The position numbers were made by a program, and so were the translations under genes. A stretch of 28,125 nucleotides of DNA. It comes from Ruminococcaceae bacterium UBA1320. GTDB lineage: Bacteria; Bacillota; Clostridia; Oscillospirales; Ethanoligenentaceae. The DNA lies in contig DBTI01000052.1 of assembly GCA_002306975.1 (NCBI GenBank), positions 735 through 28,859 of the forward strand. The letters are read 5' to 3'. Under the pieces are notes generated by a model. It was not told the origin of the DNA. It was given only the letters and a program-made list of their open reading frames with translations, and did not search any database. How positions within the stretch are numbered: the first letter of the stretch is position 1; each line of letters starts with the position of its first letter. Below, piece by piece: positions 6,146 through 14,554 of this stretch.

Positions 6146-9100
6146 TCAGTATTTGCCGAATTCGTCGTCGAGCGATACAACCGGCTTTTCCGGTTCCGGT
6201 GTTTTCGTATTGCTAAAAGCTATCTTTTTATCAGATATTCCAGCACTTTTATTTGCTTTGCGTGAGCTTCGCAAGGTAAACTTTTTAACCTGCCCCTCAA
6301 GTATTGCCGCCTGCGACGACAGCTCTTCACTCGCCGCGGCGCTTTGCTCTGACGTTGCCGAATTTGTTTGAATAACCTTGGAGACCTGTTCAAGCCCCTT
6401 GTCTACCTGCGAAATACCGGTAGCCTGTTCGTTTGATGCATCCGCAATTTCCGATACAAGCCCCGCGACCTTGTCTACGCCGTCAACAATCCCGTCAAAG
6501 GCTTTTGCTGTACCTCTTGCTATTTCTGTTCCGCTCGCCACCTTGTTTACCGTACCTTCAATAAGCAATGTGGTGTCTTTCGCGGCGCCTGCGCTCTTCG
6601 CCGCAAGGTTCCGTACCTCTTCGGCGACTACCGCGAAGCCTTTTCCGTATTGCCCTGCTCTCGCAGCCTCAACTGCCGCGTTAAGGGCAAGAATATTAGT
6701 TTGGAACGCAATATCGTCGATAACCTTGATAATCTTTGAAATATTCATTGATGATTCGCTGATGGCATCCATTGATTTAAGCATATCTTTCATCTGGCTT
6801 CTGCCGGTGGATGCGCTTGTTTTGGCTTCAGCCGCAAGGCTGTTCGCTTTGCTTGCGTTCATCGCGTTTTGCTTTGTCTGCGAAGCTATTTCGGTAATGG
6901 AAGCTGTCAACTCCTCAACAGAGCTTGCCTGCTCGGTTGCACCCTGTGAGAGCATCTGGCTGCCCTGTGACACCTGAGCGGAGCCTGCTGCAACCTGAGC
7001 GGAGGTTTCGCTTACATTTGAGAACAGCTCGTTAAGAGAGTTAAGTATAGTGTTGAGCGCATCTGAAAACGCCTTGAAATCGCCTTTATACTCTTTTAAT
7101 GTTTCGAAGCTGAAATCCCCGCCCGCCATACGGGTTATTATTGACGATACCTCTGTGATAATAGCACTGAGCTGTTTTGAAGTGGCATTGACAGAGTCGA
7201 CCATCTCTTTAAACTGGCCATGAAATTCGCCGTCAATTATTACACCGAAATCGGCATTTGAAATTGAGTTCATGACGCTTGTTATTTGGTTGGTCGGTTT
7301 TTCAACCGCCTCCAAAAAGGTGTTTACAGCCTTTACGATATGAGAATATCCACCGTTGAACCTTGTGGCGTCGCCGCGTACATCCAGCTTTCCTTCTGCC
7401 GCGGAATCCGCGATTCTTGTAGTTTCATCAATAAGCAGCTCTATGCTTTCCATCATCCTTGTAAATGCCGGCATTAGCTTGTCGTTTTCACTGCGTTTAC
7501 CAATAGCACGGTAATCTTCCAACTCGCTTATGTCACCATTGGAGATCAAAATGGCTGTATTCTGGATCATGAGCAGCCGTGTTTGAACATCGTTAACAGC
7601 TTGCGCGAGCTTTTGGAAATCACCCTTGTAGTTATCATCCATCTTTAACGTGTAATCATTAACTGACATTTTACCGAGTACATTAAAGACCTCGGATAAA
7701 GGTGAAGAAACAGCAGAAAGTGTGCTGTTGATACCCTTAACGATTTCTTTGTAGCCGCCCTCAAATTTACCCTCATCACCATGGGTATTTACAACGTTTC
7801 CGTTTGCAGACTCTTCGGTCATGTGCTGGACTTCACTTATGAGATTCTCTATCGCTCTCATCATTTCGATTGTTGCGGGTACTAATTTATCGTTTTCACT
7901 AAGTTTTCCGATTTTTTCATACTGTTCAAGCGAGCTTGTATCGCCTTTTGACACTTTTATAACAACGTCTTGAAGGTTTAACAGCCTGTACTGAACCATA
8001 TTTACTTCATCCGCAAGGTTCTTAAAGACGCCTTTATACTGTCCGTCAACCTTTTCTGTATAGTCGTTAACCGATATCTTTTCGATGACGCCGCATACTT
8101 CTTCAATAGGTGTGGAGACACTGTCGCACAGCGTGTTGATTTTTTGTGCAAGGGTTTTCCAATCGCCTTTATAGTTGGTATCATTGCAGCGGTTATCCAA
8201 AACACCTTCATTAACGGATTCTATAATTTCGCTGGTGTCGTTAACAATCTCTTTAACTGTTGCTGCGGTTTCCATGATAACAGGAGTGATCTCGTCGTCT
8301 TTATCTTTGCGCTCGATTTCCACATTCATGTCGCCTTCGGCAATCTGCTTCATGGCGCCAAGTATATTGAATTGCAGCGTGTCGGCGAGCATGTTCATTG
8401 CCCTTGACATTTTGCCGACCTCATCGCCGGAACTTATTTTCAGCCGCCCTTTCAAGTGCCCCTTTGCAAGCTCCTCTATCATATTCAATGATGTTTTAAG
8501 AGGACCCGAAACAAGCCTTCTTATGATGAGCAGGCACAGCAGAACGATAATTGCGAAAACAGCAATCAGAAAAACAATCATTTGATTTCTCAACGCGTTT
8601 ACTGAGCTCATCATTTCGCTTGTATCAACCGCTACGCCCAAAGACCACTTGGTTCCCTGGATCGGCGCATATGCCACGTACTTTTCGACATTTTTATATG
8701 TACAGGTGTCAACGCCTTTGGCTCCGCTTATCATCTTGCTTTCAATATTTGCGAAAGGAACAAGTGATTTGTCTTTTTTCGCTTCGGTGATCACATTTTC
8801 CTGCTTTGCCACCGTGGTTTCATCCTTATTGCCTATATACGTGCCTGTGGAGTTTATGGCAAAACCATATCCTGTTTTGCCAATGGTTATTGTTTTAGTT
8901 AATTCACTTAAAAACTCTCCGTCGGCAGTTCCGACCAGCACCTCTTTTACAGTGCCGCTTGCATCTGTAATCGGTGCGGCGAAAACGACGACCAGTTTGT
9001 TGTTTGCGGTACTGATGATCGGGTCTGAAATATTTATCTGCCCTTTCATAGCATCCAGAAAATATGCTCTTTGTACGATATTAGTCGTTTCATCGTTAGA

Positions 9101-9436
9101 ATATTTGGCATTTCCGTCCGGGGTAGCAACGCCCATCTTCATAAATCCGTATTTTTTTGCGTCTTCGATTAAAACGGCTTTCTGCACATTCCAATCCATA
9201 GTCTTAATTTCAGTTTTCGATGATGTATCGCTTACTTCAGCTTTAAAAACATTTAATTTTTCAGCGAGAATGTTGCTGTTATTAACCGCTTGGTTTTGCA
9301 TATTGTTATTAATTTCATTTTCGAGGATCGAAGCGGAAGAATTATAAGTTATGACTGTCATTGATGAAAAGGCGATTAGAATGATAATGCTGAGTAGAAG
9401 AGTTACCTTTGTGCCTATTTTTGTGTTTTTTAACAT
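6146..9436 (-). CDS. Methyl-accepting chemotaxis protein, dCache sensor with poly-HAMP linker
   Basis: 1096 residues. TM1 about 9-31; extracytoplasmic double-Cache-like sensor about 35-280 (NATPDG-like and GFAINSTGTYIG loops); TM2 about 285-306; then a very long chain of HAMP and HAMP-like repeats (about 305-805), and the signalling domain (about 805-1058). The kinase-contact tip is FQTNILALNAAVEAARAG near residues 911-928, continuing GKGFAVVAEEVRNLA. It binds CheA/CheW and alters flagellar or other CheA output. Within the linker, about residues 454-533 and 590-669 are clear duplicates (both contain SVNDYT, YKG, SENDKL). No C-terminal CheR-docking pentapeptide; it ends DDEFGKY. GGGGGTA lies 9 nt before ATG. 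Roughly twice the usual length. Confidence 0.93.
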   Translation of the reverse strand: MLKNTKIGTKVTLLLSIIILIAFSSMTVITYNSSASILENEINNNMQNQAVNNSNILAEKLNVFKAEVSDTSSKTEIKTMDWNVQKAVLIEDAKKYGFMKMGVATPDGNAKYSNDETTNIVQRAYFLDAMKGQINISDPIISTANNKLVVVFAAPITDASGTVKEVLVGTADGEFLSELTKTITIGKTGYGFAINSTGTYIGNKDETTVAKQENVITEAKKDKSLVPFANIESKMISGAKGVDTCTYKNVEKYVAYAPIQGTKWSLGVAVDTSEMMSSVNALRNQMIVFLIAVFAIIVLLCLLIIRRLVSGPLKTSLNMIEELAKGHLKGRLKISSGDEVGKMSRAMNMLADTLQFNILGAMKQIAEGDMNVEIERKDKDDEITPVIMETAATVKEIVNDTSEIIESVNEGVLDNRCNDTNYKGDWKTLAQKINTLCDSVSTPIEEVCGVIEKISVNDYTEKVDGQYKGVFKNLADEVNMVQYRLLNLQDVVIKVSKGDTSSLEQYEKIGKLSENDKLVPATIEMMRAIENLISEVQHMTEESANGNVVNTHGDEGKFEGGYKEIVKGINSTLSAVSSPLSEVFNVLGKMSVNDYTLKMDDNYKGDFQKLAQAVNDVQTRLLMIQNTAILISNGDISELEDYRAIGKRSENDKLMPAFTRMMESIELLIDETTRIADSAAEGKLDVRGDATRFNGGYSHIVKAVNTFLEAVEKPTNQITSVMNSISNADFGVIIDGEFHGQFKEMVDSVNATSKQLSAIITEVSSIITRMAGGDFSFETLKEYKGDFKAFSDALNTILNSLNELFSNVSETSAQVAAGSAQVSQGSQMLSQGATEQASSVEELTASITEIASQTKQNAMNASKANSLAAEAKTSASTGRSQMKDMLKSMDAISESSMNISKIIKVIDDIAFQTNILALNAAVEAARAGQYGKGFAVVAEEVRNLAAKSAGAAKDTTLLIEGTVNKVASGTEIARGTAKAFDGIVDGVDKVAGLVSEIADASNEQATGISQVDKGLEQVSKVIQTNSATSEQSAAASEELSSQAAILEGQVKKFTLRSSRKANKSAGISDKKIAFSNTKTPEPEKPVVSLDDEFGKY

Positions 9437-9767
9437 GATTATATTACCCCCATGTTTTATACTACCCCAATAAGAAACGCGATGAAAAAATTTTCGAAAA
9501 AAGGCGTATATTTAACATTTCCCAAAAAATTTATTCTATATTTCTAATCGGGATAAGTATTGCTTGTTTCAGATTGATTATCAATTTTGTAGTAATTGAA
9601 ATGCATTCAATGGGCAAAACCTTTATCATCTTCATTTCTATATTCTTGTATAGAAAAAACCGCAATCTTAGGCCTTTACATTGTAAAATCTTGTGTTGTA
9701 CGGTAAATGTTTTGTCATTTTTGCCAATTTAGGGCAGCTTCTCTATTATTTTTTAGTTGTTAATTTA
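9437..9767 (-). promoter_or_regulatory. ~325-nt 5' leader of the chemoreceptor gene
   Basis: Non-coding, AT-rich. The only clear structure is an 8-bp hairpin TTTCTATA (9635-9642) / TATAGAAA (9649-9656). I looked for the c-di-GMP-I signatures often found before clostridial chemoreceptor genes and did not see them. The leader is longer than translation needs, so a regulatory element is possible but unproven. Confidence 0.3.
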
Positions 9768-9795
9768 ATTATAACATTGTTTGGCAAAATATCAA
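9768..9795 (-). promoter_or_regulatory. Sigma-A promoter of the chemoreceptor gene
   Basis: Minus strand: TTGATA (9795-9790), 16-bp spacer, TATAAT (9773-9768). Near-consensus. No flagellar sigma (TAAA...GCCGATAA) promoter was seen. Confidence 0.65.
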
Positions 9796-9886
9796 GAAAA
9801 GATGTATAAAATTCGTATGTTCATTATATATCGACCAGTCATGTCAAGATAATTACAATAGAGATAAAGACATATTTTAAACAACT

Positions 9887-9940
9887 AAGACAAACGGCCG
9901 CCTGTTTATATCAACAGGCAACTGTTTGTCTTTTAAACAG
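9887..9940 (+). terminator. Hairpin in the prmC-chemoreceptor gap
   Basis: Outer stem AAGACAAAC (9887-9895) / GTTTGTCTT (9924-9932) and inner stem GCCTGTT (9900-9906) / AACAGGC (9913-9919), followed by TTTAAACAGATTATTTTA. It is terminator-like on the + strand, though no + strand gene is visible upstream in this gap. Confidence 0.5.
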
Positions 9941-10024
9941 ATTATTTTATATTTTCCGAATCCACCGTCAAGAGCTAACTTGTACTCAGTAACCTATGTT
10001 CATTATTATAGATAAGTCAATACA

Positions 10025-10060
10025 AAAAGCCTCTGTGATTTTTCTACCACAGAGGCTTTT
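10025..10060 (-). terminator. Terminator of the prmC operon
   Basis: Perfect 13-bp stem AAAAGCCTCTGTG (10025-10037) / CACAGAGGCTTTT (10048-10060), 10-nt loop; minus-strand tail continues with T's. It lies 20 bp after the prmC stop. Confidence 0.9.
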
Positions 10061-10080
10061 GTGCAGCTTTAACATTTTAA

Positions 10081-10932
10081 TTATTTATAATAACCACCGA
10101 CAACCCGTTCTATGCCGGAAAAATCTCTCTTAATAAATATATCAGATAGACCGTAATTTTCAAGAATCGCCGCCACATCGTTTGATTGACCTATTCCCAC
10201 CTCAAACACCGCCATTCCCCCGGCTTTAAGCAGCATCAGGTAATTTTGCACAGCCCGATAGAACACTAGCCCATCCGTTCCGCCGTCAAGCGCGAGGTGT
10301 GGCTCAAACTGTGCCACTTCAGGCTGCAAGCCCTCTATGTCACTGCTTTTAATATAAGGCGGGTTGCAGACGATCGCGTCAAACCTGCCATCCAATTCGG
10401 CGGCTGAGGAGGAAGAAAGCATGTCGGCTTTTACAATCCGCGCACGTCCTTTTATCCCGTTATACTCAAGGTTTTTTTCAAGATAAAACGCAGCGTCATT
10501 CGAAAGTTCAACACAAACTGCGGAAGAGTTTTCAACATTTTTCAGTATAACTGTTGAAACGCAGCCGCTTCCGGCACACAAATCAAGAACGCTCGGTGAT
10601 TCTTTTGATTTAAGAAAATTGATTGCGGTGTCGGCAAGAACCTCAGTGTCCTGCCGGGGTATAAGAACACCCCTGCCCACAAAAAAGTCCAATCCGTAGA
10701 AATGCCACATTCCAACGATATACTGCAACGGTTCGCGGCGTTCACGCCGCTCAATGTCTGCCCAAAAGTCAGTAGGATTGAAAGAAGGGCATCCCCCGTA
10801 TAGCACAATTTCATGCCGTTTTACGCCGGTGTGCTTTTCAATTATACAAGCGGCATCGAAGGCGGGGTTTTCAACACCTGCCGCTCGAAGCCGCTTTTGC
10901 GATTCGATATATATTTGTTTTAAGGTTTCCAT
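10081..10932 (-). CDS. prmC: Peptide chain release factor N5-glutamine methyltransferase
   Basis: 283 residues. Class I SAM-dependent methyltransferase that methylates the GGQ glutamine of release factors RF1/RF2. An N-terminal helical substrate-binding domain (about 1-75) leads to LIPRQDTEVL, then the SAM-binding motif LDLCAGSGCVS (116-126) and the catalytic NPPY (190-193), in ICNPPY-type context that is diagnostic of PrmC/HemK. It lies ~170 bp after yqhQ on the same strand and is last before a strong terminator. The prfA gene usually next to prmC is absent here. ATG 10932 has only a weak upstream GGAGGG-like site (ACGGAGGGC). Confidence 0.93.
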   Translation of the reverse strand: METLKQIYIESQKRLRAAGVENPAFDAACIIEKHTGVKRHEIVLYGGCPSFNPTDFWADIERRERREPLQYIVGMWHFYGLDFFVGRGVLIPRQDTEVLADTAINFLKSKESPSVLDLCAGSGCVSTVILKNVENSSAVCVELSNDAAFYLEKNLEYNGIKGRARIVKADMLSSSSAAELDGRFDAIVCNPPYIKSSDIEGLQPEVAQFEPHLALDGGTDGLVFYRAVQNYLMLLKAGGMAVFEVGIGQSNDVAAILENYGLSDIFIKRDFSGIERVVGGYYK

Positions 10933-11078
10933 AGCCCTCCGTCTCGCTCTGTGGCTGCATAGATAAAAAGTATATTGTCATTTCGTATTATTCTTATAAT
11001 TTATTACTACTAATAATAAGACTAGTGTACTTTACACGGCACAAAGAAACTTGTACCGGAGAAATCTGTAGCTTTTCC

Positions 11079-11114
11079 CCAGTGGTAATTGCGCCATAGC
11101 GCAATTACCACTGG
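11079..11114. repeat. Perfect 16-bp inverted repeat spanning the yqhQ stop codon
   Basis: CCAGTGGTAATTGCGC (11079-11094), 4-nt loop CATA, exact reverse complement at 11099-11114. One arm encodes the last residues and TAA of yqhQ. Neither strand has a T-tract, so it is not a standard terminator; it could stabilise or process the mRNA between yqhQ and prmC. Confidence 0.7.
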
Positions 11115-12346
11115 TCATCATCCGGATTTTCGGTCAGAACCGCTTTGATTGACATGATTGCGACCTCAAGCTGGCTGTCGTCGGGTTCACGCGTGGTGAG
11201 CCGCTGAAGCCACAGACCCGGCGCGAGAATAAAGCGCATGAATGAGTTGTCGTGCCTGCCCGCGAATTTTATTATTTCATAAGAGATTCCCACAACAAGA
11301 GGTAAAAGCACAATTTTCAAAACAATGCGAAGCCACAGCGTTTTCCATGTGACAAAAGAGAATACAATTATACTTACAATCAACACGATAAGTAAAAAGC
11401 TTGTTCCGCAGCGGGGGTGGAAGCGTGTGTATTTGCGGGCGTTTTCCGGTGTCAGTTCATCGCCGTGTTCATAGCAATAGATTGTTTTGTGCTCCGCGCC
11501 GTGATATTCATAAACACGCTGGATATCCTTCATTCGGGCAATCAGCGCAAGATAAGCAATGAAAATTGCAATCTTGATTATCCCTTCCGCAAGAGTTCTG
11601 AAAGCGCCCCAGTGAATAAACCCGTCTGTTTTCCCGACGATAAGAGTGGGTGCGATAACAAATAAAGCAATCGCGAACGCAAACCCGGCGATAAGAGAGA
11701 TTATAGTAATCGCGTCCATCGCGGTTTTGCTGAAACCCTCGCCGTCGGATTTAGTTTCTTCTTTAGCAGCATCATTTACCTGCTCTTGAGAAGCGGTATT
11801 TTCAACTGTTTCAGCGTCAGTATTGACAGCTTCGCTCTTATTAGCATCAGCCTCAACGCTGCCATTATCACCCTGCTCGTCCGACAAAGGCAAAGTCTCG
11901 TCCTCAATGCTGCCCTTATCCTCTTGCTGCCCCGAACTGCCCGCCGCAGGTGAAGTTTCGTTCTCTATGCTAACGTCACCATCCTGCTGCTCCGACTCGT
12001 CTGCTGCAGGTGAAGTTTCGTCCACTATGCTACCCTCCCCCGACTGCTGCCCCGACTTGCCCGCCGCAGGCGCAGGTTCATCGAGATCTATGCCGGCTAT
12101 TTCGGCGGATTTCATGAGGGTTTTGTAACCGAAGATAAGCATCTCCACGAAATTGATAACGCCGCGGATTATGGGAATGCGCAGCGGGGAATGACTGTCT
12201 TTGACTGAAGTGGTAGGCCATACGTCAAGATTAATTGTTCCGTCGGGCTTGCGCACTGCCAGGGCGGTTTTATCAACGCCGCGCATCATTACACCCTCGA
12301 TGACCGCCTGCCCGCCTATCATGGTGCGATGTATTTTTTTCGCCAT
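11105..12346 (-). CDS. yqhQ: DUF1385 membrane protein (YqhQ-like) with acidic repeat insert
   Basis: 413 residues against about 300-320 for typical YqhQ. The start IGGQAVIEGVMMRG is the family signature; the core motif AEHKTIYCYEHGDELTPENA, then RFHPRCGTSFL (about 284-317), is also conserved. Hydrophobic segments lie about 212-236, 253-271, 316-333 and 340-358. Residues about 90-205 are an extra low-complexity acidic region with 20-residue repeats (PAAxxSxQQxxxxSIxxETS), absent from the family core. Function unproven; an integral membrane role. It follows the kinase gene by 24 bp and precedes prmC. A YqhQ-prmC neighbourhood is common in clostridia. Confidence 0.88.
   Translation of the reverse strand: MAKKIHRTMIGGQAVIEGVMMRGVDKTALAVRKPDGTINLDVWPTTSVKDSHSPLRIPIIRGVINFVEMLIFGYKTLMKSAEIAGIDLDEPAPAAGKSGQQSGEGSIVDETSPAADESEQQDGDVSIENETSPAAGSSGQQEDKGSIEDETLPLSDEQGDNGSVEADANKSEAVNTDAETVENTASQEQVNDAAKEETKSDGEGFSKTAMDAITIISLIAGFAFAIALFVIAPTLIVGKTDGFIHWGAFRTLAEGIIKIAIFIAYLALIARMKDIQRVYEYHGAEHKTIYCYEHGDELTPENARKYTRFHPRCGTSFLLIVLIVSIIVFSFVTWKTLWLRIVLKIVLLPLVVGISYEIIKFAGRHDNSFMRFILAPGLWLQRLTTREPDDSQLEVAIMSIKAVLTENPDDDQW
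11860..12075. repeat. 60-bp coding tandem repeat inside yqhQ
   Basis: About three and a half 60-bp units, each encoding a PAA..S.QQ....SI..ETS peptide. The last unit is degenerate (PLSDEQGDNGSVEAD). Confidence 0.8.
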
Positions 12347-12370
12347 TATTACACTCCTGTTGCTGGTTAT

Positions 12371-13774
12371 TTATATTGAAGGAAGGGCTATTATAACGGT
12401 TGTCCCTTTTGACTCTTCACTCTCGATCTCAAGAGTTCCGCCATGAAGGCAGATAATCTCGTCTGTAACAGCTAGCCCGATACCGGAGCCCCTGCGTGTT
12501 GAATTGCCTTTGAAGAACTTTTCTTTAACGCGCGATAAATCCGCCTGCGGAATGCCGCACCCTGTGTCTGTTATCGATATTTTTACATAGTTTGATCCGC
12601 TTGAGGTGGTCACCGTAACAATGCCGCCGGCGTTTGAATATTTAAACGCATTGTCAAGAATGTTGACAAAGACCTGCTTGAGCCGGTTTCGGTCGCCCAT
12701 AACCGTTGGAAGGCTTTCCGGCTCGTTGTAGATAAACGTAAGTCCTTCGCGGTGCGCACGGTCTGAGAACATTAAAACCGCCTCGCCAAGCTCGGCAAGA
12801 ATATCGACTTTATCCATTATCAGCTTGAATTTACCGTTTTGCATTCTTGAGAAATCAAGCAGCTCCTCAACCATGCTCGAAAGGCGCTCGGTTTCCTCTA
12901 TTATAACGCTCATGCCTTTGCTGAGCGTTTCTTTGTCTGACGGCCCGGTGGAAAGGATCGTCTCACCCCAGCCCTTGATTGCGGTCAGAGGGGTTCGGAT
13001 TTCATGCGAGACAGATGAGATAAAATCGTTTTTCATGCGTTCCGCGGCACCCAGCTCACCCGCCATATAGTTTATCGTGTCGCAAAGCTCGCCTATTTCA
13101 TCGTCATATTGCTTTTCTATACGGGCGTCAAAATCCCCTGAAGCTATCCGCCGGGCGGTTGAGCCAACCTCCCGCACCGGAATAACTATGGAGTTTGTAA
13201 AATATATGCCCGACATGATGACAAAAAAGATAATGGCAAGCCCGATTATACCGCTTATAAGAACATAGATGGCAACCTGCATGTCGGCTTTTGAAAGTGA
13301 AATGACGTAACGCGCCGCCCCTACAACCTTGCCGTCGCTGTCTTTGAGCATCTTTGTCACTGCCATAATTTTTTCGCCTGATGCCGAATTTACACCGTCC
13401 CACTCGCCGATGCCGTCAGCAGAGCTGTCGGCCAGCACAAAATCGGGCGGAACACTGCCTTCCTCAGGCATAAAACCGCTTGAAGTTATTACGGCATTGC
13501 CGTTTCTGTCGAGAATAATAAGCTCCATTTTGTTTTTATCTGCAAAACCCTCGACGCTGTCTTTTGCGGTAGCGTAAAAATCCGGCGTTACCGACCCGAG
13601 CATTTCTTTAAAATTGTTTGCGTTGCTCTGTGCGGTATTACGCAGCGCCTGGTCAAGCATTCTGTAATAATAGCTGTGAATGGAAAAGGCGAAAAACACC
13701 CAAATAACCACAAGGATGGTAAAAATAACACACATGATGTTTATCAGCCATCTTTTTGTAATGCCCTTTATCAT
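12371..13774 (-). CDS. HAMP-containing sensor histidine kinase
   Basis: 467 residues from ATG 13774 (MIKGITKRW). TM1 about 9-31; an extracytoplasmic single-Cache/PAS-like domain about 35-165 (LIILDRNGNAVITSSGF); TM2 about 169-193; HAMP about 195-248; HisKA with the phospho-acceptor His257 in SSVSHEIRTPLTAIKGW; HATPase_c with N box VNILDNAFKY, G1 DTGCGIP and G2 GSGIGLAV. It autophosphorylates and passes phosphate to the response regulator just upstream. A GTG at 13831 would overlap the regulator's end and add 19 residues; neither start has a good ribosome site, so translational coupling is likely. The signal is unknown. Confidence 0.92.
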   Translation of the reverse strand: MIKGITKRWLINIMCVIFTILVVIWVFFAFSIHSYYYRMLDQALRNTAQSNANNFKEMLGSVTPDFYATAKDSVEGFADKNKMELIILDRNGNAVITSSGFMPEEGSVPPDFVLADSSADGIGEWDGVNSASGEKIMAVTKMLKDSDGKVVGAARYVISLSKADMQVAIYVLISGIIGLAIIFFVIMSGIYFTNSIVIPVREVGSTARRIASGDFDARIEKQYDDEIGELCDTINYMAGELGAAERMKNDFISSVSHEIRTPLTAIKGWGETILSTGPSDKETLSKGMSVIIEETERLSSMVEELLDFSRMQNGKFKLIMDKVDILAELGEAVLMFSDRAHREGLTFIYNEPESLPTVMGDRNRLKQVFVNILDNAFKYSNAGGIVTVTTSSGSNYVKISITDTGCGIPQADLSRVKEKFFKGNSTRRGSGIGLAVTDEIICLHGGTLEIESEESKGTTVIIALPSI

Positions 13775-13815
13775 CTTGTGTCCGCGCTTGTCTTGTGTAT
13801 TAAAAAAAACTCTGC

Positions 13816-14511
13816 TTATTTTGCGTTCCACTTATATCCGTATCCCCAAACAGTAAGAATATGAATCGGATTTGACGATTCATCCTCGATTTTCATCCTA
13901 AGACGGCGTACATTAACATCAACAATTTTAAGCTCGCCGAAATAATCCTCACCCCAAACGTGGTTAAGTATCTCGCTGCGGCTGAGCGCTGTGTCGGGGC
14001 TTTCCATGAAATACTTCATTATCTGATATTCAACCTGGGTAAGGTCAACCGGCACTCCGCTTTTTGTCAGCGTTCGGCTCTTTAAGTTCAATGTAAACAC
14101 ACCGGAAACAATATCGTCCGGCTGCTTGGAATCGCGATCTGTTTCTAGCCTGCGGTAAAGCGCGTCTATGCGAGCGACCAATTCCGACGGGCTGAAAGGC
14201 TTTGTTACATAGTCGTCCGCACCGATCATGAGCCCCCCAACCTTGTCAAGCTCCTGAGTGCGCGCAGTCAGCATGATGATCCCGAGTGTGTTGCTTTTTT
14301 CACGCAGCTTGCGGCACACCGCAAAGCCGTCAATACCTGGCAGCATGATGTCAAGCAAAACGATGCTGATTTTCGCGCTGTTGGCTTCATAGATTTTTAA
14401 AGCGTCTTCGCCGGAGCCCGCCTCAAAAACATTGTAGCCCGATCTCTTTAAGTTGATAATAACAAAATCACGGATGGCTTCCTCGTCCTCAACCACAAGT
14501 ATGCTTTTCAT
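13816..14511 (-). CDS. OmpR/PhoB-family response regulator
   Basis: 231 residues. Receiver domain with the acidic pair near residues 8-10, phospho-acceptor Asp54 (LLDIMLPGIDG), Thr82 (MLTART) and Lys104 (VTKPF). C-terminal winged-helix domain from about 125 (VEYQIMKYFMESPDTALSRS, LNHVWGEDY, VDVNVRRLRMKIED, WGYGYKW). It binds DNA as a dimer at direct repeats when phosphorylated by the partner kinase. GGAGGG precedes ATG 14511. It follows the lipoprotein gene by 43 bp and is coupled to the kinase, so lipoprotein, regulator and kinase form one signalling unit. Confidence 0.95.
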   Translation of the reverse strand: MKSILVVEDEEAIRDFVIINLKRSGYNVFEAGSGEDALKIYEANSAKISIVLLDIMLPGIDGFAVCRKLREKSNTLGIIMLTARTQELDKVGGLMIGADDYVTKPFSPSELVARIDALYRRLETDRDSKQPDDIVSGVFTLNLKSRTLTKSGVPVDLTQVEYQIMKYFMESPDTALSRSEILNHVWGEDYFGELKIVDVNVRRLRMKIEDESSNPIHILTVWGYGYKWNAK

Positions 14512-14554
14512 AATGAGCCCTCCACGTCAACAAATTTACTTATGCGAACTGCAA

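Noticed and set aside
6378..6977. 199-codon plus-strand ORF antisense to the chemoreceptor
   Set aside because: Lies wholly inside the signalling domain on the other strand; low-complexity Ser/Ala/Ile product and no ribosome site.
8649..9347. 232-codon plus-strand ORF antisense to the chemoreceptor sensor domain
   Set aside because: Same reason: a shadow of a well-supported gene.
9437..9767. c-di-GMP-I riboswitch before the chemoreceptor
   Set aside because: Expected from context, but the conserved core segments were not found by eye.
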